Assembly: GCF_014641735.1 (NCBI RefSeq)
Contig: NZ_BMIH01000001.1
Coordinates: 955,001 to 1,019,000 of the forward strand
Origin: Sphingomonas metalli
Lineage (GTDB): Bacteria > Pseudomonadota > Alphaproteobacteria > Sphingomonadales > Sphingomonadaceae
DNA: 64,000 bases
Direction of reading: 5' to 3'
Both the position numbers and the translations under genes were made by a program. The notes beneath the pieces are model-generated. The model searched no databases. It had not been told where the DNA came from and was given only the letters and a program-made list of their open reading frames with translations. Below, in pieces: positions 7,797 through 16,851 of this stretch (position 1 is the first letter of the stretch; each line of letters opens with the position of its first letter).

Positions 7797-10700
7797 TCAG
7801 GCCCCCTTCGGCGCGGCGACCCGACCGCTGCGTTCCAGCTTGCCCCAGCCGACCACCCAGCCGCCGATCGCCGAGGCGATCGCGCGCAGGACGACCCAGT
7901 ACATGATCTGGCGATAGACCAGCCGCTGCGCGACGAGCAGATGCGCCGGGTAGCGGACGCGGTGGCCGTCGAAGCGATAGGCGAACCAGCCGCAGATCAC
8001 GTCGATCGCGGTGAAGGCGAGCCAATAGACCGCCATCAGCCCGACATCGCCGCGCGTCTGCGCCCAGCCATGCTGCGCCACCCGCGTCGCGGTGCCGATG
8101 ATCGACAGGACCAGCGCCAGATCGATCAGCGGCGAGATCGCGGCGAAGACGATCTGGAACAGCCAGGCCTGCGGCATGCCGACCAGCGCCAGGCCCGAGG
8201 GCTTGCGGGTGCGCAGCACGCCACGATGCTTCCACAGGCATTGCAGCGTGCCGAACGCCCAGCGATAGCGCTGCTTGGCCAGCGCCTTGAAGCTCTCGGG
8301 CGCCTCGGTCCAGGCGGTCGCGCGCGGATCATAGGTGACGCGCCAGCCGGCGCGCTGGATCGCGATCGTCAGATCCTGATCCTCGGCCAGCGTATCCTCC
8401 GGATAGCCGCCGACCTGATCGAGCGCGGCACGCCGCCATGCGCCGACCGCGCCGGGCACCACCGTCATCGCGTCGAAGCCGGCCAGCGCGCGCCGCTCCA
8501 GATTCTGGGCGGTGATATATTCGACCGCCTGCCAGCGGGTGACGAGGTTCACGCGATTGCCGACCCGCGCATCGCCCGCCACCGCGCCGATCCGGGGATC
8601 GGCGAACCAGCGGGACAGCCGCCGGATCGTCTCCGGCTCGAACTGGGTATCGGCGTCGAGCGCGATGATCACCTCGCCCGTCGCCTCCTGGAGCGCGCGG
8701 TTGAGCGCCGCCGCCTTGCCGCCGTTGATCAGGGTCAGCAGCGTCACGCGCGGATCGGCCGCGAACGCCTCGCGCACGATCGCGCTCGTGCGGTCGGCCG
8801 AACCGTCGTCGGCGACGATCACCTGCAGCGCCGGATAGTCGCTCGCCAGGACGCGGGCGACCGAGACGGCGATCACCCGCTCCTCGTTATAGGCGGGGAT
8901 GATCACCGAGACGCTGGGCGTATGGACCGGCGGTTCCGGCCGGCGACGGCGGTTCTGCCACCAGGCGAGCGCCGCCATCAGCACCGCCCGCGCGATGCCG
9001 AGCGCGATCGCGACATAGAAGAGCCAGGTGACGATCATCACGAAGGTCGCCACCATGACGAAGGCGGCGACGTCGATCCGCACCGCCAGCAGGTCGCTGC
9101 CGGTCACCGGCGGCATGGCGACGTCGCGCGGCACGCCGATCAGCTGCGAGGCGGTGACGAACTGATAGCCTTCCGCCCTCAGGGCCGCGATGATCCGCGG
9201 CAGCGCCGCCACCGTCTCCGCCCGGTCGCCGCCGCCGTCATGGAGCAGGATGACGTTGCCCGAATTGTCGGGGGTGGCATTGTGCACCTGGTCGAGCGTC
9301 TGCTGCACGATCGAATCGGCACCCGGCCGCTGCCAGTCGTTCGGATCGACGTGCAGGCCGACGACCGTATAGCCCAGCCGCTGCGCGGTCAGCGCGGGCA
9401 GCAGTTCGTCGTCGGTGGTCGGCTCCGCGTCGCCGAAATAGGGCGCGCGGAACAGGGTCATGCGGCGGCCCGTATAGGCCTCCACCATGCGCTGGGTCGC
9501 GTTCAGCTCCAGCTCGGTCGCGCCGGCCGAGCTGTTGGCGAGATTGGGGTGGGTATAGGTGTGGTTGCCGAGTTCGCTGCCGCCCGCGACGATGCGGTTG
9601 AGGATCTGCGGATGCTCGAGCGCATTGCCGCCGATCACGAAGAAGGTGGCGGGGACATGCGCCGCCTCCAGCACGTCGAGGATGCGCGGGGTCCAGGTGC
9701 CGTCGGGCCCGTCGTCGAAGGTCAATGCGATCTTCTTGGGATCGGCCGCGCCGGCGCGATGCACGACATAGGGGGTCGGCAGCGCCGCGTAGCGCTCGGC
9801 CCGGGTCAGCCCCTGCTTGTCGAAGCTGATGCGCCGCTGGCCGTCGACGGGGGTGGCGGTGATCCGGAGCAGCTCGCCATTGCCCTCCACATCGGTGTTG
9901 AGCTGGGTGTGGACGGTCGAGAGGTCTGGCAGGCCGCCGGTGCGATAGGCGCCGAGCGCGGTCCAGAAGCCGCCATCCTCGCTGCCCAGCCGCCACAAGG
10001 CGACGCCGCCGATGCCGAAGCGGCGCAGCGCGGCGAGCTGGTTCCAGCTGGTCGCCGCGTCGAGCATCCAGATCGTATGGTGCTGGCCATTCTCCTCATA
10101 GGCGAAGCCCGCATTGCCGCTGGCGGGATCGAAACTGACCTGCGCGCTGCTGTCGTGCGCGGCCAGCCACGCCTCCTCGACGGTCAGCGCGTCGGTATCG
10201 TCGCCGTGCCAGTCATAGGCGTAGCTGCCCAGCGCCACGACCAGCTTGTCGCGGCCGACGCGGCGGATCGCGTCCGCCACCTGATGGACGAACCAGTCTT
10301 GCGCCGCGATCGGGCCCGGCTCGCCGCCCTCCCAATGCTGGTCATAGGCCATGAAGATCAGCCGGTCCGACGCCGCCGCGATCGGGCCGAGCGGCCAGCG
10401 CTCGTCATCGGCCGGTGCGGTCACCGCGATCTGCGAACCCGCCGGCAGCTCGGCGCGGAGCAGGTGGAGGAAGGCGATATAGGGCCGCATGGCGGAGGCG
10501 GGCAGCGCCTCGAAGTCCATCACCACGCCGGCCGCACGCTGCTGGCGCACCATCGCGCCGAGCTGCTGCGCGAAGCCGCGCGCGGCGACCCGGTCGGACA
10601 GCAGCTGGGCCGCGCCGGTCCCGTCCCATTCGGCCTGGCCGAAATTCTGGACCATCGGCAGGATGCGCGGCGGCGCCTTCATAGCCGCGATCATCCGGGT

Positions 10701-11108
10701 GAAGCGCGGGTCGCTGTCGACCTGTACCTTGTGGTCCGGGCCGGCGACGCTGACGGTCGCGGGCACCACCCAGTCGAGCGAGGCGATGTGCCGGCGCAGC
10801 GAGGCTATGCTGGCGTCGTTGCCGGGCAGGTAGAAGCCGATCGACAGGGGCGCGTGCAGCCCGCTGACCGCGGGCGCCTTGTGCGGCAGCCAGGCGTTGA
10901 GGCCATGCCGGCGCGGCGGGATGCCGCGCAGCGCCGCCGCCCTGGGCTGGGAGATGGGCAGCACCAGGTCGCGACCGCGCGGGACATGGATCACCGTCGT
11001 CGCAAACGCGATGGCGGCGAGCACGATCAGCCCGATCGCCACGGCCACCGCGCGCTTGGACCAGCGCCCGCGCCGCCCGGTGGGATCGAAGAAAATCGGT
11101 GCCTTCAT
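7797..11108 (-). CDS. Trifunctional GH18 / polysaccharide deacetylase / GT2 membrane protein
   Basis: 1103 residues in one chain. One N-terminal membrane segment (about 20-42) is followed by a GH18-like domain (about 85-395) with the catalytic-type motif GVVMDFE (Glu 200). A NodB-type deacetylase domain follows (about 450-660: TFDDGP 463-468, HTYTH 516-520, RAPYF 554-558). After membrane segments at 678-715 comes a processive GT2 domain (about 730-955: DD 767-768, DAD 818-820, EDQD 909-912, QRYRW 946-950), then further C-terminal membrane segments. The first two domains should be periplasmic and the GT2 domain cytoplasmic. The chain could make, deacetylate and trim a beta-linked N-acetylhexosamine polymer (chitin- or PNAG-like). 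The product is inferred. Confidence 0.92.
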   Translation of the reverse strand: MKAPIFFDPTGRRGRWSKRAVAVAIGLIVLAAIAFATTVIHVPRGRDLVLPISQPRAAALRGIPPRRHGLNAWLPHKAPAVSGLHAPLSIGFYLPGNDASIASLRRHIASLDWVVPATVSVAGPDHKVQVDSDPRFTRMIAAMKAPPRILPMVQNFGQAEWDGTGAAQLLSDRVAARGFAQQLGAMVRQQRAAGVVMDFEALPASAMRPYIAFLHLLRAELPAGSQIAVTAPADDERWPLGPIAAASDRLIFMAYDQHWEGGEPGPIAAQDWFVHQVADAIRRVGRDKLVVALGSYAYDWHGDDTDALTVEEAWLAAHDSSAQVSFDPASGNAGFAYEENGQHHTIWMLDAATSWNQLAALRRFGIGGVALWRLGSEDGGFWTALGAYRTGGLPDLSTVHTQLNTDVEGNGELLRITATPVDGQRRISFDKQGLTRAERYAALPTPYVVHRAGAADPKKIALTFDDGPDGTWTPRILDVLEAAHVPATFFVIGGNALEHPQILNRIVAGGSELGNHTYTHPNLANSSAGATELELNATQRMVEAYTGRRMTLFRAPYFGDAEPTTDDELLPALTAQRLGYTVVGLHVDPNDWQRPGADSIVQQTLDQVHNATPDNSGNVILLHDGGGDRAETVAALPRIIAALRAEGYQFVTASQLIGVPRDVAMPPVTGSDLLAVRIDVAAFVMVATFVMIVTWLFYVAIALGIARAVLMAALAWWQNRRRRPEPPVHTPSVSVIIPAYNEERVIAVSVARVLASDYPALQVIVADDGSADRTSAIVREAFAADPRVTLLTLINGGKAAALNRALQEATGEVIIALDADTQFEPETIRRLSRWFADPRIGAVAGDARVGNRVNLVTRWQAVEYITAQNLERRALAGFDAMTVVPGAVGAWRRAALDQVGGYPEDTLAEDQDLTIAIQRAGWRVTYDPRATAWTEAPESFKALAKQRYRWAFGTLQCLWKHRGVLRTRKPSGLALVGMPQAWLFQIVFAAISPLIDLALVLSIIGTATRVAQHGWAQTRGDVGLMAVYWLAFTAIDVICGWFAYRFDGHRVRYPAHLLVAQRLVYRQIMYWVVLRAIASAIGGWVVGWGKLERSGRVAAPKGA

Positions 11109-11218
11109 TGTGCCGTACCGCCCGTCATCACCCGCCCGCCCTAGGCCCGGGGCGATAAGCGGGCGCTGTTCGGTCGATTAAACTTTTGTCATTCCCCGCG
11201 CCACCTTGGGCCTGCGGA

Positions 11219-12022
11219 TCAGCGCAAAAGTCCCGGATCGATCGCCTGCAGCGACTGAACGATGGCGGCGATCAGCCGGTCGTCGTCATGCTTCAGATAG
11301 TGGCCGCCGGGCAGCGCGATCACCCGGGCCGGGGTGCCGGCCAGATGCGGACACAGGCTGTCCTTCTCCTCCTGTCCCTGGACGCAGACGACCGGCGCAT
11401 AGCGCAGCGCGCGCATGCCCTCGGCCGGCTCCGCATCGGGCTTGCCGCGATAGGAGAAGCCGAGCGGGTCGGCGCGGAAGAAGGCGGTCTCGCCCGGCAC
11501 CACCACGACGATCGCCGCGATGTGGCGGCGCAGATCCTCGGGCAGGTCGGGCGCGGCAACCGAGACCATGTCGGCGCCGTAGGACTGGCCCATCAGGATG
11601 ATCCTGTCGGCGCCGGTCGTGTCAATCGCGCGGCGGATCGCGGCGGCGACGATCGCATCCACCTCCGCCCGGGTGCGCCGCGTGCCGAAGGCGGCGGGCG
11701 AACTCACTGCGAGGAGCGGCAGTCCGCGTGCGGCCAGCGCATGGGTGACGGGCTTGCCCATGCCGAACTTCAGCCCGGCATCGCCCGACACGAAGACCGC
11801 GGCGACGCCCTTGTGCGCGGCGTCGCCCGCGCTGAGCATCTGGAAGGCATTGCCGGCGATCACCGCGGGCACGCCGATCGCGGCGGTCATCGCCAGCGCG
11901 GCGAGCATCGGCAGCGCCATCGCCAGCATCTGCCAGCGGCGGGGCCAGGGCCGGCGCGGGGCGGCCGAACGCGGCCGGCGGTCGAACCCGGCGAACGGGA
12001 TATTGGGGGCGAGCGACGCCAT
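11219..12022 (-). CDS. AcvB/VirJ-type serine hydrolase (first copy)
   Basis: 267 residues with a membrane anchor at about 32-58 and an alpha/beta-hydrolase-like VirJ domain. The nucleophile motif is GQSYG (Ser 147) and a late His sits in GGHYLKHDD. The start is fixed by a four-base ATGA overlap with the end of the mprF/lpiA gene, so the two are coupled. In Agrobacterium, AcvB beside LpiA hydrolyses lysyl-phosphatidylglycerol; the same pairing here suggests that role (established family knowledge applied by inference). A second, divergent copy is at 15198. Confidence 0.85.
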   Translation of the reverse strand: MASLAPNIPFAGFDRRPRSAAPRRPWPRRWQMLAMALPMLAALAMTAAIGVPAVIAGNAFQMLSAGDAAHKGVAAVFVSGDAGLKFGMGKPVTHALAARGLPLLAVSSPAAFGTRRTRAEVDAIVAAAIRRAIDTTGADRIILMGQSYGADMVSVAAPDLPEDLRRHIAAIVVVVPGETAFFRADPLGFSYRGKPDAEPAEGMRALRYAPVVCVQGQEEKDSLCPHLAGTPARVIALPGGHYLKHDDDRLIAAIVQSLQAIDPGLLR

Positions 12023-14661
12023 CAGAGCACCATCGCCAGCGTCTGCCGGGCCGGCGGGACGGGCCGTTCGGTCGGTGAGGGTGCGACGGGCCGTCCCTCG
12101 CGCGCGGGCCGCGCCCGCCCCCCGATGAGGCGCGACAGGTCGTGCAAGGCAGCGATCAGCCCCAGGCCGCGCGGCCCGGCGATATAGCGAGGTTCCCACA
12201 CGGGCGCATATTTCTCCTTATAGGTGCGCAGGCCCTTGAAGCCGTAGATGCGCTCGCCGTTGCGAAAGACGAAGGCGCTGATCCGCGCCCAGGCAGGAGC
12301 CAGCCGGCGGTCGTCGATCCCCGAAAGCGGCGCCATGCCGAGCGAGAAGCGGCGATAGCCCCGCTCCTTCGCCCAGAGCATGACGCTGGTGAACAGGAAG
12401 TCCATCGTGCCCGGCGGCGTATCGGCGCGGTAGCGCATCAGGTCGACCGAGGCCTCGCGCCGGTTGGCGGTGAGCCACAGATTGGCGAAGGCGACGATCC
12501 GCTCGCCGACGGTGACGATCGCGACGTCGAATTGGCGGATATAGTCGCGGTCGAACCGGCCGAGGCTGAACCGCTTCTCGCTCGCGCCCTTGTCGGCCAT
12601 CCACGCGTTCGAGATCGCCTCCAGCTCGTCGAGGATCACCGGCACCGCGTCGGCGGGGACGATGCGGAAGGCCGCACCCTTGTTGCGCGCGGCGTGCGAG
12701 GCGCGGCGGACGGCGCGCAGGCGCGGCGTGTCGAGCGTGAAGCCGGTCAGGTCGACGATCGCCTCCTCGCCGAACTTGATGATCTGCCGCCCCATGCCGA
12801 TCGCCAGGTCGAGCGCGGCCGACGACATCTCGTAGAGCATCAGCCGCCCCTGCGCGCGGTCGGCCATCTCGCGCAGCCGCCACAGCAGTTCGGGCCAGGC
12901 CTCGCGCGGGCCCACCGGATCGCCCATCACGATCCAGCTCGCCCCGGCGATCTGGTACATGACGAACGCCTCGCCGCCTTCGGACCAGAGGAAGCGCTTG
13001 TCGCCGGTCAGCGCCAGCATCGCGTCGGTGCGGTCGGCATGGGCGAGCGCGGCCGCCAGCGCCTCGGGCGTCGTCACCGGGCAGACCGTCGCGGCCGGCT
13101 GGCGCGCGGGTGCGAACAGCCGCCAGGCGACGAGCGCGATCAGGGCGACGACGGTGGCGAGCATCGCGCGCAGGAAGCGCGGCGCATCGTCCTGCGCGCC
13201 GAAATTGAGCCATAGCGCGTCGGAATAGGGCACCCGGCGGAAGGCGAAGAAGCCCGCCCAGCATACCCCGCCCAGCACCAGCCCGACACAGACGACCCAG
13301 GCGGCGGAGATCGGCGTCTGGGTCAGCGCGGTGCGGCGGTAGAAGGCGCCGCGCGTCCAGTGGAGCAGCAGCGCGACGGTAAGGCAGACGATCGCCTCCT
13401 CGTAATCGATGCCCTTGGCGATCGAGAAGGCCGCGCCCGCGACCAGCAGCACGCGCGCGGCGATGTTCGCCCCGTCGAGCCGGCGATAGAGGCCCGGCGC
13501 GACCGACAGCAGCCCCGCGCCGACCAGACTGGCGGCGATATGGCTCGCCTCGATGAAGGGGAGCGGCAGGATCGCGTCGAGCATGCCCATGCGCCCGCGC
13601 AGCGCCGGCAGGGCGCCCGACAGGAGCAGCACCGCGCCGCCGCCGAAGGTCGCGGCGGCGAGCGCGAGCGGGGCGATGCTGGCGACCACCGGTCGCGCCC
13701 CGGCCAGCAAGCGCCCGGCCGCACGCTGGCGCCGCCCCTCGCTGAGCGCGAGGAGCAGGATGCCGAGCGCGAGGGGGAGGACGTAATAGATGACGCGATA
13801 GGCGACGAGCGCGGCGAGCAGCGTCGTGCGGTCGCCCGGCAGCACCGCCATCACCACCGCCTCGAACACCCCCACCCCGCCGGGGACATGGGTGATGACC
13901 GTCGCGACGATGCCGAGCGCATAGGCGAGGATGAAGGCGGGAAGCAGCGCCGGATCGGTGCCCGGGATCAGCACGAACAGCGCGGCGCTGGCACAGGCGA
14001 GGTCGACGACCGAGATGCCGAGCTGCGCGATCGCATGGCGCGGCCGCGGCAGCGGGATGGTGAAGCCGAACAGGCGGATCGGCTTCGTCACCACCGCGGT
14101 GGCGCCGAGCGCCGCCAGCGTCGTGGCGACGATCGCGACCCCGGCGATCCAGACGGCGTCCTCTCCCAGCGTCAGCCCCGGCAGGACCAGCGCGCCGGGA
14201 TGCGCGAGCAGCGCGACCCCGGCGACGGCGATCACGCCGATCCAGAAGGTCGCTCCGGCGATACCGATCACCCGGGCGATGTCGGGCCCGTCGAGCCCCG
14301 CGGCGGTATAGACGCGGTAGCGTGCCGATCCGCCGGTGATGAGGCCGATGCCCAGATTGTGGCTGAGCGTGTAGCTGGAGAAGGAGGCGAGCGCGGCGGT
14401 GCGCCAGGGCAGCGGCCGGCCGATCACCCGCAGCGCCAGCACGTCGTAGATGGTCAGCGCCAGATAGCTCGCGGCGGTGAAGCCGAGTGCCAGCGCCAGC
14501 CGGCCGCCGGACAGGGCATGCATCGCCGCGCGCAGATCGGCGAAATGGACCTCGCGGGTCAGCGCGTCGAGCGCGGCGAAGCCCAGGCCGGCGAGCAGCA
14601 GCGCGACGCCGACCGCGATCGTCCGTCGATGCCGCGCGACCAGCCCGGGCAGGTCAGCCAC
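12022..14661 (-). CDS. mprF: Phosphatidylglycerol lysyltransferase/flippase (MprF/LpiA family)
   Basis: 879 residues. The N-terminal half (about 1-500) is a polytopic membrane flippase-type domain with roughly a dozen hydrophobic spans. The C-terminal third is the cytosolic DUF2156 aminoacyl-transferase domain (motifs such as WIVMGDPVGP, DLTGFTLDTPRLRAVRRA, RFSLGMAPLSG). It transfers lysine from Lys-tRNA to phosphatidylglycerol, lowering surface charge and protecting against cationic peptides or acid. Translation starts at a GTG with GGAGGAG upstream, overlapping the DUF2147 gene by 8 bases. The amino acid actually used (Lys or Ala) is not certain. Confidence 0.93.
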   Translation of the reverse strand: MADLPGLVARHRRTIAVGVALLLAGLGFAALDALTREVHFADLRAAMHALSGGRLALALGFTAASYLALTIYDVLALRVIGRPLPWRTAALASFSSYTLSHNLGIGLITGGSARYRVYTAAGLDGPDIARVIGIAGATFWIGVIAVAGVALLAHPGALVLPGLTLGEDAVWIAGVAIVATTLAALGATAVVTKPIRLFGFTIPLPRPRHAIAQLGISVVDLACASAALFVLIPGTDPALLPAFILAYALGIVATVITHVPGGVGVFEAVVMAVLPGDRTTLLAALVAYRVIYYVLPLALGILLLALSEGRRQRAAGRLLAGARPVVASIAPLALAAATFGGGAVLLLSGALPALRGRMGMLDAILPLPFIEASHIAASLVGAGLLSVAPGLYRRLDGANIAARVLLVAGAAFSIAKGIDYEEAIVCLTVALLLHWTRGAFYRRTALTQTPISAAWVVCVGLVLGGVCWAGFFAFRRVPYSDALWLNFGAQDDAPRFLRAMLATVVALIALVAWRLFAPARQPAATVCPVTTPEALAAALAHADRTDAMLALTGDKRFLWSEGGEAFVMYQIAGASWIVMGDPVGPREAWPELLWRLREMADRAQGRLMLYEMSSAALDLAIGMGRQIIKFGEEAIVDLTGFTLDTPRLRAVRRASHAARNKGAAFRIVPADAVPVILDELEAISNAWMADKGASEKRFSLGRFDRDYIRQFDVAIVTVGERIVAFANLWLTANRREASVDLMRYRADTPPGTMDFLFTSVMLWAKERGYRRFSLGMAPLSGIDDRRLAPAWARISAFVFRNGERIYGFKGLRTYKEKYAPVWEPRYIAGPRGLGLIAALHDLSRLIGGRARPAREGRPVAPSPTERPVPPARQTLAMVL

Positions 14662-15103
14662 GGGGCAGCTCCTCCACCCGGTTCCAGTGCTGCGACTTGC
14701 AGATGATGCCGCCCAGGATGCAGCCCTCTACCCGGATCTGGTTGGGGGTGACCTGCTCGATCTCCGACGAGAAGCGGCGGTGCATGTCGGGGACGAACAG
14801 CGTCCCCTTCCACGTCCCCTTGCCGCTCGGCCTGTAGTTCTCGAGCAGCATGGTGCCGACCAGCTTCTCGGTCCCGCCCTCGTGCGCGTCGGTCTGCGCC
14901 TCGCCGTTCGCCCAGGCGACCCAGCCGCACACCGCCTCGCCCCCGCACGGGCCGGTGCGCACCACCACGCTGTGCCGCGGATTCATCCACAGGCCCTCGA
15001 CCCCGCCCGGCTGCGCCGCGGCGAGGGTCGGCACGGCGAGCGCGACGATCGATAGGATGACCGCCGGCCATTTCCTCGGTCCACGCGGCGCGACATGGCG
15101 CAT
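14654..15103 (-). CDS. DUF2147 secreted protein
   Basis: 149 residues with a signal peptide ending at LAVPTLAAAQPGG and a DUF2147 domain (GLWMNPRHSVVVRTGPC, GWVAWANGEAQTDA). This small periplasmic family is usually about 110-150 residues and its function is unknown. Its conserved Cys pair (PCGGEAVCGW) could form a disulfide. It overlaps the start of mprF by 8 bases and is transcribed with it. The start at 15103 has GAGGAG about 11 bases upstream; 15127 is a possible alternative. Confidence 0.85.
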   Translation of the reverse strand: MRHVAPRGPRKWPAVILSIVALAVPTLAAAQPGGVEGLWMNPRHSVVVRTGPCGGEAVCGWVAWANGEAQTDAHEGGTEKLVGTMLLENYRPSGKGTWKGTLFVPDMHRRFSSEIEQVTPNQIRVEGCILGGIICKSQHWNRVEELPRG

Positions 15104-15197
15104 GACGGGCGTATCTCCTCGCTGCATCGCGACCGCCGCTAAAGGGGGCGGACTTGCGACCGGCTCGCCGATGCATGAATATTGCTTCATGTTAATG

Positions 15198-15983
15198 TCA
15201 GCCGGCCGCGGGGCGGTCGATGAAGGCGCGCAGCAGCGTCGCGGCGACGAGCGGGCTGTCATAGTGGAGGAAGTGGTCGCCCGGCAGCGTCAGCGCGCGG
15301 ACATTGGCCTGGTGCCAGAGCGGGCAGAGGCTCCCCGCCTCGTCGCGACCCCGGACGCAGATCACCGGGACGTCGGCCACCGCGCGCGCATAGGGCAGCG
15401 CCGGCCCGTCTCCCCACCAGGACATCAGCCCGCCGGGCGTCGCGCGGAGCAGCATCGTGTCCTCGGGCACCAGCAGCTGGACCATCGATACCTTGGCCCG
15501 CAGCGCGGGCGGCAGCCGCGGCTCGCCGAGCAGGATCACGTTCGCGCCGAAGGACTGGCCGACGAGCAGCACGTGCCGCACCCCCGGCAGCGCCGCCGCG
15601 CGCGCCACCGCCTGCGCGACCAGCGCGGCGGCCTCGTCTGGGCTGCGGCGGCGGGCGAAGGCGGTCAGCGAATTGACCCCGACAACCGGGATCCCCTGCT
15701 GCGCCAGCCGCCGCGCGATCGCCGGGCCCATGCCCGTGGTGAAGCCCATGTCGCCGGAGAAGAAGACCGCCGCCGTGCCCGATTCGGCGGCCGGCGCGGG
15801 GGCGGTGGCGGGCACTTCGGTGAACACCGGCCCGCCCCAATAGCCGAGCCGCCCCGCATACAGGGCCAGTCCGACGAACAGGGCGACGAGCAGCGCCGGC
15901 ACGATCCGCCCCGTCCACCGCTTGCGCCCGACGGGACGCAATGAGCGCAGTCGCGCTCCAGCGGGAAGGATCCGGTCGACCAT
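15198..15983 (-). CDS. AcvB/VirJ-type serine hydrolase (second copy)
   Basis: 261 residues: one membrane span at about 27-45 and then a VirJ domain with GQSFG (Ser 144) and a late His in GDHFLHYDS. It shares the overall plan of the copy at 11219 (FSGDMGFTTGMG against VSGDAGLKFGMG) but is clearly divergent. It is first in the row virJ-DUF2147-mprF-virJ, 94 bases ahead of the DUF2147 start. It probably acts on an aminoacylated lipid or a related ester at the outer face of the inner membrane. The ribosome-binding site is weak. Confidence 0.84.
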   Translation of the reverse strand: MVDRILPAGARLRSLRPVGRKRWTGRIVPALLVALFVGLALYAGRLGYWGGPVFTEVPATAPAPAAESGTAAVFFSGDMGFTTGMGPAIARRLAQQGIPVVGVNSLTAFARRRSPDEAAALVAQAVARAAALPGVRHVLLVGQSFGANVILLGEPRLPPALRAKVSMVQLLVPEDTMLLRATPGGLMSWWGDGPALPYARAVADVPVICVRGRDEAGSLCPLWHQANVRALTLPGDHFLHYDSPLVAATLLRAFIDRPAAG

Positions 15984-16150
15984 GGCACCGCTATGGCGCC
16001 CGCGACTCTGCCGCGCGCTGACGGAAAGATGACCGATCGGTAATGGTTTAGGCGCGCGCTCCCGAACGGAGGCGGAGCGTCGTGCCGCGCCGATTGCCCT
16101 CCCCCTCCGGCTCCGCCATGATCGGCCCTCCGTTCGAGGAGCCCCGTGTT

Positions 16151-16840
16151 TTGACCAAGATCCTGCTGGTCGAGGATGATCGAGCCACTGCCGACTTCAT
16201 CGCCAAGAGCCTGTCGGAGGAGGGATTCGTCGTCGATCGCGCCGATAATGGCCGCGACGGGCTGTTCCACGCGACCGACGGGAGTTACGACTGCATCGTG
16301 CTCGACCGGATGCTGCCGGGGATCGACGGCATGGGCGTGCTGGCCGGGATGCGGGGCGCGGGGATCACGACCCCCGTCATCGTCCTGTCGGCGCTCGGTT
16401 CCGCGGAGGACCGGGTCAAGGGTCTGACCAGCGGCTCCGACGACTATCTGACCAAGCCCTTCGCCTTCGCCGAGCTGCTCGCGCGCATCCGCCTGCTGAT
16501 CCGCCGCCACGAGGGCGCGACGGGCGCGGCGCCGCAGACGGTGCTGCGCTGCGACGACCTCGAAATGGATCTGCTCGCCCGCCGCGTGAAGCGCGCCGGC
16601 CAGGTCGTCGACCTGCAGCCGCGCGAGTTCCGGCTGCTCGAATTCCTGCTGCGCCATGCCGAACAGGTCGTCACCCGCACCATGTTGCTCGAAGGCGTGT
16701 GGGACTATCATTTCGACCCGGGCACCAATGTGATCGACGTCCATCTCAGCCGCCTGCGCAAGAAGGTGGACGAGGGCTTCGCACGCCCGCTGCTCCACAC
16801 CGTACGCGGGGTCGGATACCGGCTCGGCATCGGCGGCTGA
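16151..16840 (+). CDS. OmpR-family response regulator
   Basis: 229 residues. Receiver pocket EDD at 9-10, phospho-acceptor Asp 52 (CIVLDRMLPG), Lys in YLTKPF, and a C-terminal winged helix (TRTMLLEGVWDY, DVHLSRLRKKV, VRGVGYRLG). The TTG at 16151 is preferred because GAGGAG lies 9 bases upstream and the product then starts at the usual place before KILLVEDD; an in-frame ATG at 16118 would add 11 unusual residues. It forms a pair with the kinase 12 bases downstream and may control the adjacent envelope genes, which is inference. The 167 bases upstream hold nothing I can identify. Confidence 0.92.
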   Translation: MTKILLVEDDRATADFIAKSLSEEGFVVDRADNGRDGLFHATDGSYDCIVLDRMLPGIDGMGVLAGMRGAGITTPVIVLSALGSAEDRVKGLTSGSDDYLTKPFAFAELLARIRLLIRRHEGATGAAPQTVLRCDDLEMDLLARRVKRAGQVVDLQPREFRLLEFLLRHAEQVVTRTMLLEGVWDYHFDPGTNVIDVHLSRLRKKVDEGFARPLLHTVRGVGYRLGIGG

Positions 16841-16851
16841 GGCCGGCGGCG

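Noticed and set aside
7617-11144. Very long plus-strand reading frame opposite the GH18/NodB/GT2 gene
   Set aside because: Composition is Arg/His/Asp-rich as expected from antisense of GC-rich coding DNA; the minus strand has complete catalytic motifs.
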